58,515 nucleotides of DNA from Bacteroidota bacterium (GTDB taxonomy: Bacteria; Bacteroidota; Bacteroidia; Bacteroidales; GCA-2748055), in NCBI GenBank assembly GCA_024244665.1, contig JAAEOI010000458.1:1-58515 (forward strand), written 5' to 3'. Position numbers and translations under genes: made by a program. The notes under the pieces were generated by a model. It saw only the letters and a program-made list of their open reading frames with translations, had not been told where the DNA came from and ran no database searches. Position 1 is the first letter of the stretch. Each line of letters begins with the position of its first letter. Of this stretch, positions 53,128 to 58,515 are shown in pieces.

Positions 53128-55410
53128 CTAGTCTGTATATGGAACCGGAATGCCAATGCGGGTCCAGTTACCTGTGATTTTCAATAATTGAGGAGGGATA
53201 TTCCCTTCCCACCCCTGGAGAACACCTTCATATTCACCTTTTTCATTGATCCGGAAGGCAAAGTCGATGCGTTCATTTAGCAAGATATTCATTTCACCTG
53301 ATTTAAACGATTTTAAACCTGCCGCTGCCAGGGACTCTACCCGTCCTTCCTGATCCAGGCGGACTGCTGCAACACCTTTGGCGTCGAATGATACCCTGTG
53401 ATTTTGGATTTTTATTTCTGACAGGATTTGATCGCCTTTGACATTTTCAGTTCCTGCCAGGTGGATCACGGTACCATCGATAAGACGGCAGTGTCCTGTT
53501 GTGGGTGGAGCACTGAATGTGTGTGTAGAGTATTTGAGAGTTCCTGTTGCAGGTGTTTGGAGAGGAATTTTGTTTTTGTCAATGACTGAACGAATCTCTT
53601 TTAACAGAGATGAAGGGTCCTCAATTGAGACCATATTTTCTGGCAATAACTCTTCACTTCCATGAGAGTGCCCATTAAAATCCCGGGTCCAATTCCCAAC
53701 CCGAAAGAGGGCAGTCTTTCCTTTTGATGCATTTATGAAAAATTCGCCTACCGATTTCCGGCTAAATTCCGGATGGTACAGGATAACTGCTGCATAGCGC
53801 TGATCACCATAGCTTATCCATCCATTTTCATCCATCTGAAGTTGACCGGATTCAATCTCACTTGAGGGAATCAGATCAGCCGGAATGCCTGAGCTCCAAA
53901 GGCTATCCGCCAGGGCCATCCCCACATCATCGTAAGATGGACCCGCCCAGTTCATGGTATTGGCATGCCCGAATATGACGGCTACCGGACAATCAAGAGC
54001 ACTTTTACTGATATAGTTGAGAAGGCGGATCCTGCTCTCAGCCTGCATAAGATCTCCCCTCAACAGTTCCAGTCGCTCCTCTTCTCCCAGGGTATTTTCA
54101 GTGCTGGGATAGATCCTGTGATAGTTTATTCTACCTCCTGCCAGGGCGTGGCTCCAGATGGATGTTTCGTAGTCCCGCTTGTTATCCGCATAATACATGT
54201 TGTACCAGAGAGGACTGCCCCATCTTTTTGCAAGCGCAGTTCGCACCGGATAAGGTGTATGCTCATCGGTTTGGGCCCAATCGCGCGTTGAGGCCCACCA
54301 GTCCAGTCCATTCTTTTTGTATTCATTCAGATCGGGGTAGGGCCACCAGGTAGGATGTGTGGCCACCACAGCCTTGGGACCAAATACCTCCTTTACGGAG
54401 TGATAGAAATCATCCTCCATCTGGCTGTTTTGTTGCCAGGACATCTCCATAAAATGATTGATGGCCATCTGTCGTTCCCTCTCCTTCCCCTCTATACCCA
54501 GGTGCATCATCAGACAATCATGAAGCAGCTCGCGCCCCCCGGTTTTTTCCGAGTAAGCCTTGGCCCTGTGCTTTGAATACCAGAATTGGTTTTTCTCAGG
54601 ATTCCCATCAAAACAGGGAGGAAATCCCCATTCATCCTTGCAAACTCCAGCAAGTGGAACGTCGGCATAAAGCTCGATGAGCTCGTGTTGAAAAAAGCTT
54701 AGATGAGGTGCAAATACATCAGGTGCCAGATGGGTAAAGGAAACCATCACGCAGGCATGACTCCCCATGTTTTTTATATTCCGGGGTATCCGGACCCGCA
54801 CCGAATCCTTTGAGGAGGATAACAGCTTGCATTCTTCGCTTATCTCTTTAAGTGAAGCTAAATCTATTCCATCAGAGGTCTTGTTGTAAGCATAGACCCT
54901 TTGCAATGCACCACCCAGGGGAATGTAGTGTGTGGTCCTGAATGTGTAATGATCGCTTAGATCCTGGCTATATGTAACTGTTTCAACTGCATCTTTCCTG
55001 GAAAGTTTAGCCTCCTGCAGTATAAGCATCTCCTGAAGCTCATCGGGATATTTTGCCTGGAAGGCTCGTCTCGCAAGCCGTACATCCAGATCCACCACCA
55101 GAGGGATGCCTTTTTGTATGGCATATTCAGCGGCAAGTTTAATTTGATTCTGAAAATCGGGATCTGTAATCTCTTTTTCCGGAATCCTGAAGGTTGTGGT
55201 CAGCAGATTATAAGGGGAGTGAATGCTTGCCCTGTCCAGAAATTTTTGATATCCAAAGGGTTCAAGCTGCTCTGTATGCCAAAACCAGCAGCCAAGCACC
55301 GGCATCTCGTTATCGGGAAGCCGTATTGAAATTTCCTTGCCGGAATTCTGTGCATCTACATAAAGAAAACCGGCAAAAATCAAGCAGGTAAGAACAATTC
55401 TTAGTTTCAT
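53128..55410 (-). CDS. Secreted TIM-barrel glycosidase-like protein, 760 aa
   Basis: The signal peptide is MKLRIVLTCLIFAGFLYVDA. The barrel region includes LIELYADVPLAGVCKDEWGF (candidate acidic residues), AVVATHPTWWPYPDLNEYKK, NGLDWWASTRDW and AGGRINYHRIYP. A flavodoxin-like central domain (CPVAVIFGHANTMNWAG then VGMALADSLWSSGIPADLIP) is typical of GH42-like and GH106-like multidomain enzymes. A C-terminal beta domain ends the protein. The exact family cannot be assigned. Gaps of 6 and 15 bp to neighbours show it belongs to the operon. Confidence 0.65.
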   Translation of the reverse strand: MKLRIVLTCLIFAGFLYVDAQNSGKEISIRLPDNEMPVLGCWFWHTEQLEPFGYQKFLDRASIHSPYNLLTTTFRIPEKEITDPDFQNQIKLAAEYAIQKGIPLVVDLDVRLARRAFQAKYPDELQEMLILQEAKLSRKDAVETVTYSQDLSDHYTFRTTHYIPLGGALQRVYAYNKTSDGIDLASLKEISEECKLLSSSKDSVRVRIPRNIKNMGSHACVMVSFTHLAPDVFAPHLSFFQHELIELYADVPLAGVCKDEWGFPPCFDGNPEKNQFWYSKHRAKAYSEKTGGRELLHDCLMMHLGIEGKERERQMAINHFMEMSWQQNSQMEDDFYHSVKEVFGPKAVVATHPTWWPYPDLNEYKKNGLDWWASTRDWAQTDEHTPYPVRTALAKRWGSPLWYNMYYADNKRDYETSIWSHALAGGRINYHRIYPSTENTLGEEERLELLRGDLMQAESRIRLLNYISKSALDCPVAVIFGHANTMNWAGPSYDDVGMALADSLWSSGIPADLIPSSEIESGQLQMDENGWISYGDQRYAAVILYHPEFSRKSVGEFFINASKGKTALFRVGNWTRDFNGHSHGSEELLPENMVSIEDPSSLLKEIRSVIDKNKIPLQTPATGTLKYSTHTFSAPPTTGHCRLIDGTVIHLAGTENVKGDQILSEIKIQNHRVSFDAKGVAAVRLDQEGRVESLAAAGLKSFKSGEMNILLNERIDFAFRINEKGEYEGVLQGWEGNIPPQLLKITGNWTRIGIPVPYTD

Positions 55411-55416
55411 GGATGG

Positions 55417-57234
55417 TCAATTAGAGGGTTCTGTGTATACAAAATTAAACCGTCCGCCAGGGGCTGTATCCCCGTTCACATAAAAGTCCATAATATCCCC
55501 GTTATCCTGCATGTTGTCGTTCCACTTAAACTCGAAATCGAGCCTCTCTCCAATAAGATTCAAAATGCTCCGTTTAATTTCCAACTCAAGCTTGTTGTTG
55601 TTCACTGCCATTTTCGTCCGGGTGACTGCCTCCCATTCCCAACGGTCCCCTATGTTTTTCTCCACAATGGCTTCATTACCATCAGGGCTTATTCTGTTGA
55701 TAATGAAGTCATAGCCATTCCATCCGGTAGATTTGTCTCTATCCGTATCTATAAAGAGCATCATCCAGTTGCGGTCCTTGCTGGGAGTAAGCGCACCAGC
55801 AGTCTCGACGCATAAATAGATCTTATCTGCATCCCTTGCCACTTTTGCTCCTGTAATGTCGTTTCTGCCCGTATTGTTGGTATAGTATTGGTCATACCGT
55901 CCCCTGTGGTCGCGGTGCATGGTATTCCCTTTATAATGTTTGTATTCGGGTGCCACATCATCCCATTGGTTGGATTCACCAATTCTGATGGTTTTTGAAG
56001 CCGAAACTTTTGCCGGAGCATCCATTCCTTTGAATTTTCGAACATTGTCTACCAATTGCAGATAATAGACGTCCCCTTTATCCCCCCAGCCAATATTGGG
56101 TTCAATATCCCGACTGTGTTCCCAGTCAAACTGGTCCACAAATGAGAAGGGATCTCCTGTCCATCCATCTTCAGGCAGCCACTGTCCGGCAATAAACTCA
56201 TTCCATCCGGTGATGAAAACCAATTCAGGATCAACTTCGAAGGCGCGGTCCCACTGTTCCTGAAAATTCCAGCCATACAGATACCCATCCACCCTTGGAT
56301 CAAATCCATTTCGCAAACTGAAACTACGCCCAAAAGAACCAGGCAGGTTAAAGGCACTGCAATGACCATTGGTAGAGGGACTGGCATTCTGTGCCACACC
56401 TACTGTAAGCTGTTCATATGTGCCATTTTCACCTTCTATATACCCATGCTGGGGATAGTTTTCCAGCCACCCCCATTGGTCAATCCGTGTAGGGCCGTCC
56501 ACATAATCGGGTTGAGCCGGGCGGAAGGTAAAGAAGTCGGCAATCTCTTTGTCCTCTTCCGAATCGCTAAGGTTGTCGGGGTAGCCCATGATACAGGGTT
56601 TGCCTTTCCAGATAAACCACAGGTTTTTGTACCGGCCTGGTTTGTATACATCGCGATAGAGCTGCCTGAGCGAAACCAGCGAATTGGGAAGGGGTGCAAA
56701 GGGCAATATATAGGCGATTTTTGGCACATTCACGCCATCATTCTGGGCCTGGTCCCAGGTAGCCATCAATGCTTCGTAGGATTCCTGCCAGGTATGACTC
56801 CCATTGGTGCAATCGAAAAAAACCACATCTACTCCTGCATCGGCCAGCATTTCGGCATGCTTACGCAATACCCAGTGATCAGAAGTTTTATAGTATCCCA
56901 GCAGGGGCTGCTCCCAGAAGAAGAATCCGGGCTGTTTATCACCCCAGGCAGGATGATGATAATCCTTCATCGCCTCGGGATACTTCCTGATAATCTCGGT
57001 GATGTTTTTTACCTTGTATGTGGTATCGTCATTTCCCTGGTGCCAGGTCCAGTAAAACATGGCAATAAATTTGTCCTGTCTCTTTTCGCCTGCAGTATTG
57101 AAGTCAGAGGCCTTTCGGCCAAGTGCATCTGTGGCCGCCCACTGGTCGCTTGATACTTGCTGTGCATGTATGTTTTCAGTACAGAATGCAATGAATGCAC
57201 AGGCAGCGATTGTTTTAAGTAGATTTCGATTCAT
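55417..57234 (-). CDS. GH71/99-like secreted glycosidase with C-terminal CBM9-like domain
   Basis: Start set at 57234, where the signal peptide MNRNLLKTIAACAFIAFCTE begins; the longer frame to 57282 overlaps the upstream gene. The barrel shows KFIAMFYWTWHQGNDD, HPAWGDKQPGFFFWEQPLLG, YKTSDHWVLRKHAEMLADAG, DVVFFDCTNGSHTWQESYEA and ELVFITGWNEFIAGQW, matching GH99/GH71-like endo-acting enzymes. The last 170 residues (KIYLCVETAG, NWMMLFIDTDRDKSTGWNGY) look like a CBM9/DOMON sandwich. The operon partner downstream is 6 bp away. Confidence 0.75.
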   Translation of the reverse strand: MNRNLLKTIAACAFIAFCTENIHAQQVSSDQWAATDALGRKASDFNTAGEKRQDKFIAMFYWTWHQGNDDTTYKVKNITEIIRKYPEAMKDYHHPAWGDKQPGFFFWEQPLLGYYKTSDHWVLRKHAEMLADAGVDVVFFDCTNGSHTWQESYEALMATWDQAQNDGVNVPKIAYILPFAPLPNSLVSLRQLYRDVYKPGRYKNLWFIWKGKPCIMGYPDNLSDSEEDKEIADFFTFRPAQPDYVDGPTRIDQWGWLENYPQHGYIEGENGTYEQLTVGVAQNASPSTNGHCSAFNLPGSFGRSFSLRNGFDPRVDGYLYGWNFQEQWDRAFEVDPELVFITGWNEFIAGQWLPEDGWTGDPFSFVDQFDWEHSRDIEPNIGWGDKGDVYYLQLVDNVRKFKGMDAPAKVSASKTIRIGESNQWDDVAPEYKHYKGNTMHRDHRGRYDQYYTNNTGRNDITGAKVARDADKIYLCVETAGALTPSKDRNWMMLFIDTDRDKSTGWNGYDFIINRISPDGNEAIVEKNIGDRWEWEAVTRTKMAVNNNKLELEIKRSILNLIGERLDFEFKWNDNMQDNGDIMDFYVNGDTAPGGRFNFVYTEPSN

Positions 57235-57242
57235 CTTTTTAT

Positions 57243-58515
57243 TCAGTTGAGGTTTAGGACACGCATACCAATCCCGGCCCACATGGTATTTACATTGGGA
57301 GTATCCAGAATTTTCACCAGAAGCCTGTTTTTTCCAGCTTCCAGTTCAACTTCAATCTCCCTGGTGATATAGCCATTGTGAATCTGATTGTCAGAGTGAA
57401 TTAGTTCACCATTGAGGTATACCTGTAGTGGATCGTCATAGGAGAGTTGTAGTCCGGCCTTCTTAACCTGGTCACTCTCGATTTGGGTGCTGGCCATCAT
57501 CGCTCTTGCATAGTAGCCCATGTGGTGATTTCCTCCCAGATTGTTCATCACATGGCCGTAGGCATACATCAGGTTGAGAAAGGGTCCTGATGCATACTGT
57601 TGCTCCCAGCCATGGTAGGTGCCATGTATCTCTTTGCCAAATATAATATGCTCTGCCTGTAAGGGCATCCCCCGGTCCAGCTCAGATACATCCGGCAGGA
57701 CTTCAAAGAGTTTGTCCAGATCTGACAGATCCGGTGAATTGCCATCCTCGAGCAGCTCAGTGACAGTGACAGGTCCGAATACAGCCCATTCAACTCCCCG
57801 GGCCTCCTCTTCCAGTCGGGTCAGATCTTCTGGTGTGTCCTGGTACCAGAATGCTACTGACCGGGGTGACAGGCCCTCTGTAACACCCCAGTTAACAGTT
57901 ATTGATTCGCTGAAAGGGTAGGGGTTCTCCAGGTGAACGCGCATACGGCCCTCATCATTATCAAAAGCCTCACTGTAGGGGAAATTCTCCCCCTTTCCAA
58001 AGAAGGCAAATGAGAAGTAATCCTCGCCATTGATGCCATGTAGAAAAGAGGGTTGTCCGGTACGGGAATCAATCACTGCAAAATCACCTCCGCCATGGTC
58101 ATGGTGGGTATCATAAATACTCATTCCAACCCATTGTCCCCTGCCTCCGGTTGATAAAACCTGGAAAGGCAGGTATCCAAGACTGCTATCCACCCTTGTA
58201 TGGAGGGCATGGAAAAAGCCCCAATCCGGCTCAAATCTCTCCACCTGTTCAAGATCCACTTCCAGGGACCACTCTTCGTTGGGATTGCTACCACAGATCT
58301 CGATCTCTGCTGAACTTCCAAATGGCATGGGGAAGTAGCATTGATTGTTATTGAGGGCAACTCCCCTGAAGGGACCAAAAAAGTCGGCCAGATCCACATT
58401 TACTGCTGGTGATTCTTCCCCATCAAAGCGAATCAGCATGGTCACGCCTTCTCGGTTCGTGTTGAGTGCCAGTCGCCGGATAATGGCGGGACCCTTAATG
58501 CGTATGGTTTGGTCA
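57243..58515 (-). CDS. DUF2961 (GH172-like) glycosidase, partial (runs off right edge)
   Basis: The frame is open to the window edge, so the true start lies outside; codons before the ATG at 58445 encode TIRIKGPAIIRRLALNTN, the expected beta strand. Recognisable DUF2961 features are MLIRFDGEESPAVNVDLADF, NNQCYFPMPFGSSAEIEI and HHDHGGGDFAVID. Characterised GH172 enzymes are difructose-anhydride synthases or arabinofuranosidases; most Bacteroidetes members are untested. The C-terminal part (NRLLVKILDTPNV) is an additional beta sandwich. It is the most upstream gene seen of the eight-gene operon. Confidence 0.8.
   Translation of the reverse strand, partial: DQTIRIKGPAIIRRLALNTNREGVTMLIRFDGEESPAVNVDLADFFGPFRGVALNNNQCYFPMPFGSSAEIEICGSNPNEEWSLEVDLEQVERFEPDWGFFHALHTRVDSSLGYLPFQVLSTGGRGQWVGMSIYDTHHDHGGGDFAVIDSRTGQPSFLHGINGEDYFSFAFFGKGENFPYSEAFDNDEGRMRVHLENPYPFSESITVNWGVTEGLSPRSVAFWYQDTPEDLTRLEEEARGVEWAVFGPVTVTELLEDGNSPDLSDLDKLFEVLPDVSELDRGMPLQAEHIIFGKEIHGTYHGWEQQYASGPFLNLMYAYGHVMNNLGGNHHMGYYARAMMASTQIESDQVKKAGLQLSYDDPLQVYLNGELIHSDNQIHNGYITREIEVELEAGKNRLLVKILDTPNVNTMWAGIGMRVLNLN

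Overview
The window reads as a chromosome segment of a free-living Bacteroidetes bacterium, probably a marine or sediment Bacteroidales/Marinilabiliales relative. The evidence is a type IX secretion (gliding-type) C-terminal sorting domain, a DUF6702 protein, many secreted or lipoprotein carbohydrate-active enzymes, and promoters of the Bacteroidetes form TTG-N20-TAnnTTTG. No rRNA, tRNA or CRISPR array was seen.

Layout. 1-2830 is a mobile-element zone: two overlapping tyrosine recombinases (the left one cut by the window edge), a cruciform over the first recombinase start, a long imperfect palindrome, possible IS21-type ends without a transposase, and a 19-unit ACTGNNN heptamer array. 2829-9212 is ordinary backbone: a four-gene secreted-protein cluster on the minus strand, then a HupE-like membrane protein and XerD. 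9256-12330 is a minus-strand cluster of an exported Gfo/Idh/MocA protein, a severely deleted DUF1080 gene and a sugar MFS transporter. 12624-24188 is the L-rhamnose section: class II aldolase, UroD-like protein, GH78, sugar kinase, RhaA, RhaM, RhaT, a divergent AraC regulator and an SDR. 24524-33730 is a plus-strand operon of two six-hairpin glycosidase-like proteins, a GH28-like beta-helix lipoprotein and a GH78-like lipoprotein. 34143-44107 is a minus-strand operon: DUF6259-like protein, a 1327-residue toroid protein, DUF4434 and a GH2 enzyme lacking its 5' end. 44445-47774 holds a sulfatase/propeller fusion and an exported nitrilase-family hydrolase. 48093-58515 is an eight-gene minus-strand operon: DUF2961/GH172 (cut by the window edge), GH71/99-like, a TIM-barrel hydrolase, FGE-like, an unknown, a GH42-like lipoprotein, a second exported nitrilase and a beta-propeller.

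How it works together. Secreted enzymes would release rhamnose and other sugars from a rhamnose-rich, probably sulfated polysaccharide. RhaT imports rhamnose, and RhaM, RhaA, the kinase and the aldolase process it. No SusC/SusD pair lies in the window.

Most notable observations. (1) Three promoters (rhaT operon, aldolase gene, and an orphan at 33748-33803) share a 16-bp element TGYAAAYRAWAGSCCA placed exactly 9 bp before TTG-N20-TAnnTTTG, a likely rhamnose-regulon operator. (2) The locus is full of gene remnants: a DUF1080 gene with two in-frame deletions, an aldolase N-terminus cut at the GH78 gene, a frameshifted UroD N-terminus, a CBM6-like tail, a secreted-protein head behind an intact promoter, and a GH2 gene joined to its neighbour's stop codon. 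(3) Two exported nitrilase-family hydrolases sit inside polysaccharide-degradation operons, suggesting an amide-bearing glycan. All functions are inferred by reading the sequence; no database search was possible.
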